63,086 bases of DNA from JAGXQV01 sp964527565 (lineage in GTDB: Bacteria > Pseudomonadota > Gammaproteobacteria > Burkholderiales > Sulfuricellaceae). Positions 43,246 to 51,511 of the stretch are shown in pieces. A program made the translations under genes and the position numbers. The number at the start of each line of letters is the position of its first letter. Position 1 is the first letter of the stretch. The stretch spans positions 1-63,086 of the forward strand of contig CAZGOY010000018.1 of assembly GCA_964527565.1 (NCBI GenBank), given 5' to 3'. The notes below the pieces were generated by a model. It searched no databases and had not been told where the DNA came from. It worked only from the letters and a program-made list of their open reading frames with translations.

Positions 43246-44415
43246 GTGAATTTACTCAAGCGATACCCGGCGATATTTCTGCTTTCCGTATTGGCGGGGT
43301 GTTCTACCGTCACCGAGCAGGTAAGCACTGGTTTTGGGCTGTTCGGTGCCACCAAGGCCACTGCGGAAGCCGCCGTTTTGCAGGATTTCAAGACCAGCGC
43401 TGAAGTCAGGCACGCCTGGCGACAACAAGTCGGTACGGCAGGCGGTTTTGTTTTTACCCCGGTCTTGCTCGGCGAAAGCCTGTTTGCCACGGGGCGGGAT
43501 GGCCAAATCGCGCGTTTCTCGGCAGACAGCGGCGCACAGCTATGGCGCATCGATACGGGGAACAAACTTTCCGGCGGGGTAGGGGGCAACGACCGGCTGT
43601 TGCTGGCAGGCACCGACAAGGGGGAGGTCCTGGCGTTCGACCATGACGGCAAACTTCAATGGCGTGCCAAAGTCAGCAGCGAGGTGTTAAGCGCGCCGCA
43701 AATCGCTGATGAGATTGTTGTGGTACGTGCCGGTGATGGTCGCATTTATGGTCTGGATGCCAGGGATGGCAAACGAAAATGGGTTTACCAACGCGCCATG
43801 CCGCCGCTGTCACTGCGTAACTACTCGGGCGTGACCATCACGCGCGGTGCGGTTCTGGTCGGCTTTCCCGGAGGAAAGCTAGTGGCCCTGAATCTGGTAG
43901 ACGGCACCGTCGGCTGGGAGGCGACGGTGGCGCTGCCGCGCGGCGCCACGGAGCTGGAACGCATTGCCGATATTGCTAGCCTGCCGGTGGCTGATGAAGG
44001 CACGGTCTGCGCTGTGGCGTTTCAAGGACGCTTGGCCTGCTTTGATCTGTTTAAAGGCAGCCAACTGTGGACGCGGGAAATTTCCAGCATTTCCGGCCTG
44101 AGCATGGATAGACGCTATCTGTATCTTAGTGATGCAAAGGGGGCGGTTCACGCCCTCGACAAGCATACCGGTGCCAGCATCTGGAAGCAGGACAAGTTGT
44201 TCGGCCGCGAACTGACCGCGCCGCAGATCTTGAACGGGCATGTGGCGGTAGCCGATTACCGGGGCTATGTACATATTCTCTCCGGTGAAGACGGCGGCCT
44301 TGCGGCTCGTAGCGCCACGGACGGTCACGCCGTCGTGGCGCCGCTTCTGGCACAGCGTGACAGGCTGTTTCTGCAAACGGCCAATGGCGGACTATTCGCC
44401 TTGGTTTTACAGTAA
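43246..44415 (+). CDS. bamB: Outer-membrane protein assembly factor BamB
   Basis: A 389-residue lipoprotein: signal peptide and lipobox (LLSVLAGCSTV, modified Cys at about residue 20) followed by an eight-bladed PQQ-like beta-propeller (VLAFDHDGKLQWRAKV, IYGLDARDGKRKWVY, VHALDKHTGASIWKQD repeats). It supports BamA in folding outer-membrane proteins. The start is GTG. In many proteobacteria der/engA follows; here a two-component pair does. Confidence 0.94.
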   Translation: MNLLKRYPAIFLLSVLAGCSTVTEQVSTGFGLFGATKATAEAAVLQDFKTSAEVRHAWRQQVGTAGGFVFTPVLLGESLFATGRDGQIARFSADSGAQLWRIDTGNKLSGGVGGNDRLLLAGTDKGEVLAFDHDGKLQWRAKVSSEVLSAPQIADEIVVVRAGDGRIYGLDARDGKRKWVYQRAMPPLSLRNYSGVTITRGAVLVGFPGGKLVALNLVDGTVGWEATVALPRGATELERIADIASLPVADEGTVCAVAFQGRLACFDLFKGSQLWTREISSISGLSMDRRYLYLSDAKGAVHALDKHTGASIWKQDKLFGRELTAPQILNGHVAVADYRGYVHILSGEDGGLAARSATDGHAVVAPLLAQRDRLFLQTANGGLFALVLQ

Positions 44416-44442
44416 TACTCCATAACCTCGGATAGGCTTACC

Positions 44443-45129
44443 ATGGCAGATAATACGGAAACCAGCCCAGACATCTCGGCCTTTCTGGCTTCGGCGATAC
44501 ACGACATGAAAAATTCGATCAGCGTGTTGATCAATTTTCTCGACGACAATATCACCAACTTGGAACCAGCAGCACAGCGCCAAGCAGCGCCCATGCTGTA
44601 CGAGGTCAAACGCGTCAACGCCAACCTGATTCAGATGCTGGCGATTTACAAGGTTGGCAACAAATTCTACCCTTTCGACCTAACGGAAATTTCAATTGAA
44701 GATTTTGTTGGCGAGATAACCTCGCAAAACAAGACGTTGCTGGATTATCTTGGTATAACGCTCGAACTTGATTGCGATGAAGACCTAAGCTGGTATTTCG
44801 ATTACGAACTGGTCTCCGGGGTGATTTCCCACGCCCTCAACAATGCCGCGCATTACACCGGCGACAAATTGAGATTGTCGGCGAAGGAGGAGGGGGGCGA
44901 ACTGGTGATCCGCGTCGAGGACAACGGCAGCGGTTATCCCGACAGCATCATCAAAGCAGGGGACGCCGTCAGCAAGGGAGTGAGTTTTGCCTCCGGCAGT
45001 ACGGGATTGGGCCTGTATTTTTCATCGATGGTGGCAAAACTTCACAAGAATCGTGGCAAGGTCGGTTCGATGGCGCTGGAGAACGGCGGGAAATATGGTG
45101 GCGGCTGCTTCATTTTGCGCTTGCCGTAA
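44443..45129 (+). CDS. Cytosolic histidine kinase partner of the REC-TPR protein
   Basis: 228 residues and no membrane helix or input domain. The H-box is ASAIHDMKNSISVLINF with the His at about residue 20, and the HATPase domain has HALNNAAHYTGD, VEDNGSGYP and GSTGLGLYFSSMVAKLH. It is a minimal HisKA-HATPase kinase, so its signal must come from a partner. The gene directly after it encodes a receiver-TPR protein 19 bases away, the obvious partner. Confidence 0.85.
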   Translation: MADNTETSPDISAFLASAIHDMKNSISVLINFLDDNITNLEPAAQRQAAPMLYEVKRVNANLIQMLAIYKVGNKFYPFDLTEISIEDFVGEITSQNKTLLDYLGITLELDCDEDLSWYFDYELVSGVISHALNNAAHYTGDKLRLSAKEEGGELVIRVEDNGSGYPDSIIKAGDAVSKGVSFASGSTGLGLYFSSMVAKLHKNRGKVGSMALENGGKYGGGCFILRLP

Positions 45130-45148
45130 GCAGATATAAGGAAATTTC

Positions 45149-46777
45149 ATGTACGCGGTTTCAGATACCAATACCCTGTTTGCCAGCAAGCGTTACCTGA
45201 TCATCGACGATTTTCAGGGCATGCGCTCGATGATGCGCGAAATGTTGAAAGCCTTTGGCGCCAAACATATCGACACAGCCAGCAACGGCAACGAAGCGAT
45301 AGCCAGCCTGGAAAACAACAAATACGACGTGGTGCTGTGCGACTACAACCTGGGCATCGGCAAAAACGGTCAGCAAGTCCTTGAAGAAGCCAAGCACCGC
45401 GATCTTATCGGAATGGCGACGGCATGGATTATCGTTACGGCGGAAAAAACCTCCGATTTGGTTATCGGCGCAGCTGAACACATGCCGGACGATTACATTA
45501 TCAAACCGGTCAACGAGGCCACGGTCAGAAGTCGGCTGGAAAAAGTCATCGCCCGAAAAGAGGCGTTACTCGACATCGAAAAGGCAGTACGAGCCAAGAA
45601 TCACGCACGCATAGTGACGCTGTGCGACGAGGTGTTGGCAACCAGCAAAACCAATATTACGGAATTGTTGCGCATCAAGACCAACACGCTGCTTACCATG
45701 GGAAAATTTGAGCAGGCCAAACAGGTTTTCGAGCAGATACTCGCCAAACGCGACATCCCGTGGGCTAAAACTGGCCTGGGAAAGGTCTATTTTCATAGTG
45801 GAGATATGGAAAGAGCGCGCCAGATATTCCGCGAAGTCATCACGGAGAATCCCGCCTACCTTGAAGCCCACGACTGGCTTGCCAAGTGTCACCACGAAGC
45901 CGGAGAACTCAGCGAAGCGCAACGCGTCCTGTCGCGCTGTACGGAATTGTCGCCGAATTCAGTGACCCGCCAAAAATATCTTGGGGAAATCGCCCACCAG
46001 CGCGGCGACCTGGAAACCGCCGAAAGTGCATTCCGCAAAACGATCAAGCTGGGCGAATTCTCGGTACACAAAACCCCGGTCGCCTACCTTGGCCTGGCAA
46101 AAATCTGCTCGGACAAGGCAAATCACACCGAAGCATTGCAAATTCTCAAGAGCGTACACAAGGAATTTGACAACTCTGAGACCAAGCTGCACGCTAAAGT
46201 TGTGGAAGGCATGGTTTATCGTAAATCCGGAGATTTTGTCAACGCCGGGAAACTTTCCAAGGAAGTTGCCGCACTGATAGAAACGGACAAGGATCAACTT
46301 CCTTCCGGCGTCATGCTGGAAGCGGCCCAGCTGTTCCTTGAAACCGGCAACAAGGAATTAGCGGAGAATCTAGTGCAAAACGTGGTCAAGAACAACCACG
46401 AGAACACCCAGTTGCTGGCCCAGGTCAACACACTCTACAGCCAAGCTGGCATGGAAGATGAAGGCCTGAAGTTGGTCGAAACTTCGCGTCAGGAAGTTAT
46501 TGATGCCAACAACCGCGGCGTGACCCTGGCCAAGGACGGCAAGCTTGATGAAGCCATCCATCTGCTCAGAGACGCGCGCACCATGCTACCGAACAACAAG
46601 CGCATTATGATCAACTTGGCTAACGTGGCTGTTCTTTCCATGCGCCAGAATGGAAAAAGCGACAATCTGATGCAGATGGCACGCGAATGCCTGGAGCGTG
46701 TCGCCAAACTCGACCCGCAGGAAAAATGGTGCGTGCAATTGCAAACCGCTTTGGACGTCCTTTCCAAGGAAAAATAA
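45149..46777 (+). CDS. Response regulator with a long TPR output (REC-TPR)
   Basis: 542 residues. An N-terminal receiver (YLIIDDFQGMRSMMREML, phospho-Asp in VVLCDYNLG, VTAEK, and DDYIIKPV) is followed by about 400 residues of TPR-like helices (ARQIFREVITENPAYLEAHD, AYLGLAKICSDKANHTEAL, AENLVQNVVKNNHEN). There is no DNA-binding or enzymatic output, so it should act through protein contacts. Similar REC-TPR proteins occur in pseudomonads and other proteobacteria, with poorly known roles. Confidence 0.83.
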   Translation: MYAVSDTNTLFASKRYLIIDDFQGMRSMMREMLKAFGAKHIDTASNGNEAIASLENNKYDVVLCDYNLGIGKNGQQVLEEAKHRDLIGMATAWIIVTAEKTSDLVIGAAEHMPDDYIIKPVNEATVRSRLEKVIARKEALLDIEKAVRAKNHARIVTLCDEVLATSKTNITELLRIKTNTLLTMGKFEQAKQVFEQILAKRDIPWAKTGLGKVYFHSGDMERARQIFREVITENPAYLEAHDWLAKCHHEAGELSEAQRVLSRCTELSPNSVTRQKYLGEIAHQRGDLETAESAFRKTIKLGEFSVHKTPVAYLGLAKICSDKANHTEALQILKSVHKEFDNSETKLHAKVVEGMVYRKSGDFVNAGKLSKEVAALIETDKDQLPSGVMLEAAQLFLETGNKELAENLVQNVVKNNHENTQLLAQVNTLYSQAGMEDEGLKLVETSRQEVIDANNRGVTLAKDGKLDEAIHLLRDARTMLPNNKRIMINLANVAVLSMRQNGKSDNLMQMARECLERVAKLDPQEKWCVQLQTALDVLSKEK

Positions 46778-46803
46778 CCCCAGATTTTCTGTTAGCCACT
46801 TTT

Positions 46804-47028
46804 ATGCGCGAGGTTGATAGCTTGCGGAACCTAGACAAGACTCAAACCGAAGTAATTGAAAGCCTTCTGATGGCCGCGTATCGTGCAAAAAAGGCAGACC
46901 TGTCGGAGAGTGCCCGCAGCAATTCCGCCTGGTCACCACGTGGAGTATTGACAAAATCGCAGAACCACTGGGTATGGACAAAGAAGTTTGAGACGGGGAT
47001 GTTGAGTCGGCATAGCAATTGCGTATAA
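46804..47028 (+). pseudogene. Possible gene remnant in a gene-poor stretch
   Basis: An open frame of 74 codons with no ribosome-binding site. The first 37 residues (REVDSLRNLDKTQTEVIES, LLMAAYRAKKADLSESA) look coding and faintly recall the start of TerB-like domains; the rest (SPRGVLTKSQNHWVW onward) does not. The DNA between 46778 and 47224 is more AT-rich than its surroundings. I read it as a decayed gene fragment rather than an active gene. Confidence 0.3.
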
Positions 47029-47038
47029 TGTGCATTAT
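47002..47038 (+). promoter_or_regulatory. Strong promoter with overlapping palindrome before a small ORF
   Basis: TTGAGT, a 16-base spacer and a perfect TATAAT. The -10 lies inside the inverted repeat ATAATG-TG-CATTAT (47025-47038), an operator-like arrangement. The -10 ends 7 bases before the ATG at 47037, so transcription would begin at that ATG. Confidence 0.5.
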
Positions 47039-47162
47039 GTTAAATTACAATGATCCAATCGCCCCGGTTTTTCCGGAAATTTTTTATTCCCATCTGTCTC
47101 GAGCCATGAGGTTTAAGAATTTGTCTATTAAGGTGGCACAAAAGCAAAGCCATGCGGTTTGA
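47037..47162 (+). CDS. Unknown 41-residue ORF behind a strong promoter
   Basis: The frame starts MLNYNDPIAPVFPEIFYSH and ends with a Lys-rich tail (SIKVAQKQSHAV). I do not recognise it. No Shine-Dalgarno sequence is present, but a promoter with perfect -10 would produce a leaderless mRNA starting at this ATG. It may be a real small protein, a remnant of an inserted element, or chance. The rest of the spacer up to the kefB-like gene shows nothing further. Confidence 0.3.
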   Translation: MLNYNDPIAPVFPEIFYSHLSRAMRFKNLSIKVAQKQSHAV

Positions 47163-47224
47163 CAGCTCCCTTAGCACTTGTGCATCACCGCATTCCTCAA
47201 TAACAGTTTCTGTTACTGTTGCAG

Positions 47225-49195
47225 CTATCCCAGCAAGACATCTTCCGCTTGTTGCAAGTCGCCCAGGACACCAAACAGAACCAGCGCATCGCCTGCCCGC
47301 AAAATGGTTTCCGGTTTCGGCGCCGGAATACGTTTGCCATCTCGCGCCAGTGCGGTGATAACCACGCCGTCGAGCTGGAGACTTCCCAATGTTTGCCCAA
47401 TAAAACGGCTACCGGCTGGTATTTGTACGGGATACAAGCGGTCGCTATCGCGTAGCCCCGCATCGTCGGGAAACGCGCTATTGCCACGAAAAAATTCATG
47501 TAGCAACCGGTAGCGGCTACTACGCAACGCCTGCATGCGGCGCACTACACGCGATAAAGGCACATTCAGCAGCAGCAGCGCGTGTGACGCGATCATCATG
47601 CCGGCCTCCAGCGTTTCTGGCACCACTTCAGTGGCGCCTGCCCGGCGCAATTCTTCGACATGAGTTTCATCACGGGTACGCACCATCACCGGCAAATCCG
47701 GGTGTAGGGTGCGTACCTGTTGCAGCACTTTATGCGCGGACGCCACATCCTCGTGGCTGACGACCACCAGGCGTGCGCTTGCCACCCCCACTGCTTCCAG
47801 CATGTCGTGTTCTGATGAATCGCCGTAATAGACCGGTTCACCTGCGATACGCGCTTCCCGCACGCGGGGCGCGTCGAGATCAAGTGCCACATAGGGAATT
47901 TTCTCTTCTTCCAGAAAATGTCCCAGGCTTTGCCCGATGCGTCCGTAACCGCAAATGATGACGTGGCCGCTGAAATGTTCCCCTACGGCCACGCTGATCT
48001 GAGTGGTATCCCCCTCACCGGTATCATTTGCAGAAGAAGCGAAGCGCAACGCCAGAGTGTGGTTGTAACGAATCAGGAAAGGCGCGGCAATCATCGAAAA
48101 CAGCACGGAGGTCAGTGCGATCTGCGCAGTTTGTTCAGCGATTACCCGCGCATCCAAAGCGATGGCCAGCAGCGCAAAGCCAAATTCCCCGCCCACTGCC
48201 AGCAACAGGCCGGTGCGCCATGCGGTTACGGTGTCCATTCCGCTTCTCCTGACGAGATAAGCCACCAAAAGGCTTTTCACTCCCAGCAGCACGACAGCGC
48301 CAGCCAGCGCCCAATGCCACACCTGAGGAATCGAAAATGGATCGAACAACATGCCGATGCTGACGAAAAACAGCCCCAGCAATGCGTCACGAAACGGCCT
48401 GATGGTGGATTCCACCTGGTGACGGAATTCGGTTTCCCCCAGCATCATCCCCACCAGAAAGGCGCCAAATGCCATGGACAAGCCCAGGCTGCTGGTCACC
48501 CAGGCTGCCACCAGGGAAACAAACAGCACGTTGAGCGTAAAGAGTTCGGGGGAATGCCGCGCCGCCACCGCATGAAACAGGGGGCGCAGCAGCCAGCGTC
48601 CGGCGAGGAACACCAGCACGAATGCCGCCACCGCCTTGGCCAGCGCCCAGGCCAGTGAGCCTGCCAGTTCCTGGGCAGCAACGACGCCGAGCACCGGGAT
48701 CACCACCACGAAGGGCACGGCGGTCACGTCCTGGAACACCGACATGGCCGTGCCCAGCCGCCCGTGCCGACTATGTTCCTCGCCCTGCTCGGCGAGTTGC
48801 TTGCTGATGATGGTGGTGGAAGATTGGGCAAACACCGCTCCGACAACAAAAGCCGCTACCGGCGGCAAACCGAGCAGCCATGCGCAAACACCGATGACCA
48901 CCGTGGTCAGCAGCACTTGGCCGGTGCCCAGCCCCAGCACCAGATGGCGCAATGCGTGAATTTGCGGTAGGGAAAAGCTCAGGCCGATGGTGAAAAGAAG
49001 AAAAACGATACCGAATTCCGCGATCACGCGAATGTCATGCGCCTCGATCACCGGCCCGGCAGTATGCGGACCCAGCAGCACGCCCACCAGGAGATAGCCT
49101 AGGCTGGAGGGAATCCGCAAGCCCTGGAACATCGTGACCACGGCAACAGACAGGCCCAACAACAATAGCAGGAGGATGAAATGATGCTCGGACAT
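47225..49195 (-). CDS. KefB/KefC-type cation:proton antiporter
   Basis: 656 residues of the CPA2 family. About twelve membrane helices occupy residues 1-390, with GPVIEAHDIRVIAEFGIV, SSTTIISKQLAEQGEEH and VGGEFGFALLAIALDARV. A cytosolic RCK_N Rossmann domain follows (VIICGYGRIGQSLGHFLEEE, DLDAPR) and a C-terminal RCK_C domain (PVQIPAGSRFIGQTLGSL). KefB/C proteins export K+ in exchange for H+ under electrophile stress, gated by glutathione; no ancillary KefF/G gene is here, so ligand control is uncertain. It follows ubiA on the same strand. Confidence 0.88.
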   Translation of the reverse strand: MSEHHFILLLLLLGLSVAVVTMFQGLRIPSSLGYLLVGVLLGPHTAGPVIEAHDIRVIAEFGIVFLLFTIGLSFSLPQIHALRHLVLGLGTGQVLLTTVVIGVCAWLLGLPPVAAFVVGAVFAQSSTTIISKQLAEQGEEHSRHGRLGTAMSVFQDVTAVPFVVVIPVLGVVAAQELAGSLAWALAKAVAAFVLVFLAGRWLLRPLFHAVAARHSPELFTLNVLFVSLVAAWVTSSLGLSMAFGAFLVGMMLGETEFRHQVESTIRPFRDALLGLFFVSIGMLFDPFSIPQVWHWALAGAVVLLGVKSLLVAYLVRRSGMDTVTAWRTGLLLAVGGEFGFALLAIALDARVIAEQTAQIALTSVLFSMIAAPFLIRYNHTLALRFASSANDTGEGDTTQISVAVGEHFSGHVIICGYGRIGQSLGHFLEEEKIPYVALDLDAPRVREARIAGEPVYYGDSSEHDMLEAVGVASARLVVVSHEDVASAHKVLQQVRTLHPDLPVMVRTRDETHVEELRRAGATEVVPETLEAGMMIASHALLLLNVPLSRVVRRMQALRSSRYRLLHEFFRGNSAFPDDAGLRDSDRLYPVQIPAGSRFIGQTLGSLQLDGVVITALARDGKRIPAPKPETILRAGDALVLFGVLGDLQQAEDVLLG

Positions 49196-49201
49196 ATCCG
49201 C

Positions 49202-50065
49202 TCAGCGCACCAGATAATCCAGCGCCAGACCGGCGAATACCGCCGCGCCGAACCAGTTGTTGTGCAAAAAGGCCTTGAAACAGCGGGCACGGTCGCGGTG
49301 ACGGATGAGCGTGTAATGGTAGGCGGCAATGCACGCCGCCACAGCCAGGCCGACAAAATATAGGACGCCGAAGCGCAGTTCTGCGCCAACCCCGGCCAGG
49401 ATGGCGAGCGTGACGGCGTAGCACAGCATGACCGCCGCCACGTCGAAACGACCGAAGGTAATGGCGGAAGTCTTGATGCCGATTTTCAGGTCGTCGTCGC
49501 GGTCGACTAGGGCGTATTCCGTGTCGTAGGCCACTGCCCAGAACACGTTGGCGGCCAGCAGCCACCACGCCAGCGCGGGCACGCTGCCGGTCTGCGCGGC
49601 AAAGGCCATGGGGATGCCGAAACCGAAGGCAATGCCCAGATAGGCCTGCGGGATGGCGAAAAAACGCTTGGTGTAGGGATAGCTGGCGGCAAGAAACAGC
49701 GCCGCCCCGGACAGCAGCAGGGTCAGGCGGTTGAGCGTCAGGATCAGCAGGAAGGAGAGCACGACCAGCAGCGCCGCCAGCGCCAGCGCCTCCTTGCCGC
49801 TGACCAGCCCGGCGGCCAGCGGGCGGGCGCGGGTGCGCTCGACATGCGGGTCGAAATGACGGTCGGCGTAATCGTTCATCACACAACCGGCGGAACGCAT
49901 CAGGACGGTGCCGAGCACGAATATCCACACCAGCATTCCCTGCGGCGCGCCAGCGCCGGCAATCCATAGCGCCCACAAGGTCGGCCACAGGAGCAGCAGG
50001 ATACCGATGGGCTTGTCGAGCCGCATCAGCCGCTCATAAAGGGCGAGCCGTTCGCGCCAGTTCAT
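49202..50065 (-). CDS. ubiA: 4-hydroxybenzoate polyprenyltransferase
   Basis: A 287-residue membrane prenyltransferase that attaches the polyprenyl tail to 4-hydroxybenzoate in ubiquinone synthesis. The two Asp-rich motifs are NDYADRHFDPHVERT and YDTEYALVDRDDDLKIG, and about eight to nine membrane helices are visible. The ATG at MNWRERLALYERLMRLDKP overlaps the ubiC stop (ATGA); the open frame further upstream is a shadow of ubiC. UbiC makes its substrate, so the pair is functionally linked. Confidence 0.95.
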   Translation of the reverse strand: MNWRERLALYERLMRLDKPIGILLLLWPTLWALWIAGAGAPQGMLVWIFVLGTVLMRSAGCVMNDYADRHFDPHVERTRARPLAAGLVSGKEALALAALLVVLSFLLILTLNRLTLLLSGAALFLAASYPYTKRFFAIPQAYLGIAFGFGIPMAFAAQTGSVPALAWWLLAANVFWAVAYDTEYALVDRDDDLKIGIKTSAITFGRFDVAAVMLCYAVTLAILAGVGAELRFGVLYFVGLAVAACIAAYHYTLIRHRDRARCFKAFLHNNWFGAAVFAGLALDYLVR

Positions 50066-50595
50066 TCGGACAATTCCAGTATGGCCGGCAGGAACACTTC
50101 GGTGACCTGGATGGCACGGCCATTCAGGGTGAAGGTGGAGCGCCGCGCCCACAGGCTGGATGGCGGGTTTTCCAGCGTCTGGCAGGCATGCCGGTATAGC
50201 CAGTGGCGTTGGGTCAGTTTCTTGTATTGCAGCGGCGCGCGCTTCACCTGAGGGTCGCTGAACAGAACATCGCCCAGCGGACGCCCCCCGAGGCGACGCA
50301 AGCCGCGCCAACGCCCGCGCAGGCTGGCGAACGGCAGGACGCTGTGGGCGTAAACCAGCGGAACATCACCACAATACAGGAACACTTCGCGCAGCAGCGC
50401 GTGTTGCGGGCGGGAAGGGCTCCCTCCGCTTGCCGCCCAGCCTGCTTCCACGCGGACGCCGCGCACGCTGAAGGCCGCGCAACGCGCCATGATGCGGCGC
50501 GTCAGCGAGCCCCGGTCGAGCAGCCAGTGACGGCACGCGCCGACATGCAGACGCAAATGCTCGTGCCAACCGGCAGGATAAAGGGAAATCTTCAT
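50062..50595 (-). CDS. ubiC: Chorismate--pyruvate lyase
   Basis: A 177-residue UbiC that converts chorismate to 4-hydroxybenzoate, the first committed step to ubiquinone. HWLLDRGSLTRRI carries the family's product-binding Arg, and REVFLYCGDVPLVYAHSVLP, LGGRPLGDVLFSDP and VTEVFLPA include the conserved Glu. It directly precedes ubiA. It competes for chorismate with the pabB-pabC branch elsewhere in this window. Confidence 0.93.
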   Translation of the reverse strand: MKISLYPAGWHEHLRLHVGACRHWLLDRGSLTRRIMARCAAFSVRGVRVEAGWAASGGSPSRPQHALLREVFLYCGDVPLVYAHSVLPFASLRGRWRGLRRLGGRPLGDVLFSDPQVKRAPLQYKKLTQRHWLYRHACQTLENPPSSLWARRSTFTLNGRAIQVTEVFLPAILELSE

Positions 50596-50601
50596 CGGGA
50601 A

Positions 50602-51480
50602 CTAAACCAGGAAGCCTTCGGCAATGCGCTGATACACCAGGCACCGCAGGTAGAGCGCTTCCTGTTCCGGCACCTGTATGAATTCCACCCCATGTTCCGT
50701 CGGCGAAGCGGTACTGGCCGTCGCACGCCGCGCATGGCGGATGCGCGCTTCCAGCACAAAATCGTGACAATAGCCGTCCGCTTCGGCATGGAAGGAAAGC
50801 GTCACACTCTCCCCTTCCCCCCCCAAGGGGACGGCAGCATCCACGCGCGCGCCGGAGACGCTAAGATTGACCACAGTCACATCCACCCGCTTTCCCGCGC
50901 ATTCCGCCGTACCGGGCAGGCTTGCCTTTGCCCAGGGCGCCTTGCGCAAACTTTGGCGCTGCACATGCTCGGGAAAGGAAAGGTGCATATAGGGAGAAGG
51001 CGCGAGGCAAGCCTTGATGATCTGCGACTGGAACACGTAAATATTGCGGCCGGTGAGCATCCGCACCTCGACGCGCTCGCCTTCCACCATGGACACAGGT
51101 TGACGGCGGATGCGCGGCGTCGTCACCAGGATGCTCATGTCGCGGATATAGCCGACCAGGCGCGTAAAATAATGCGGCTGGTGGTCGCGCTCCGGCAGAT
51201 GGATCTGCACCACTTCCCACATTTGCGGCTTGATGCCATTGGGCGGAAACATTTCCCCGGCGGAAACGTCCTCGAATGCCCCCGCTACGGAAAACTCCTC
51301 CACCGGTGCGGAAACCGCCATCGCATCGGCATCCGGGCTGCGGAACAGGCCGATCAGCGGATAGCCGGCGGGCAGCGTTTCGCCCTGGTTGAACAGGATA
51401 TGTCCGTCCTCGTCGAACAGCGGCCACGGCAACGGTTCGCCGGCCACCACGTCCGGTGCGGAAAGGGGAAGTAGATTCAT
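50602..51480 (-). CDS. YcgR-like PilZ c-di-GMP receptor
   Basis: 292 residues. An N-terminal segment (LPLSAPDVVAGEPLPWPLFD) and a YcgR-type N domain (residues about 85-175) precede a C-terminal PilZ domain. The c-di-GMP-binding parts are visible: QRQSLRKAPWAK for the RxxxR region and VNLSVSGARVDA for (D/N)xSxxG. The Arg spacing should be checked, as QRQSLR fits RxxxR only loosely. It is the likely reader of c-di-GMP made by the two GGDEF proteins here. It precedes ubiC by only 6 bases. Confidence 0.8.
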   Translation of the reverse strand: MNLLPLSAPDVVAGEPLPWPLFDEDGHILFNQGETLPAGYPLIGLFRSPDADAMAVSAPVEEFSVAGAFEDVSAGEMFPPNGIKPQMWEVVQIHLPERDHQPHYFTRLVGYIRDMSILVTTPRIRRQPVSMVEGERVEVRMLTGRNIYVFQSQIIKACLAPSPYMHLSFPEHVQRQSLRKAPWAKASLPGTAECAGKRVDVTVVNLSVSGARVDAAVPLGGEGESVTLSFHAEADGYCHDFVLEARIRHARRATASTASPTEHGVEFIQVPEQEALYLRCLVYQRIAEGFLV

Positions 51481-51511
51481 GCGCTAACCATAACAAAATC
51501 GGGCGTTGCCG

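Noticed and set aside
47058..47086. CCGG-TTTTT-CCGG followed by a T-run, terminator-like
   Set aside because: Only a 4-base stem and it lies inside the small ORF; too weak to call a terminator.
50203..51474. 423-codon plus-strand frame opposite ubiC and the PilZ gene
   Set aside because: Antisense shadow of two recognisable genes.
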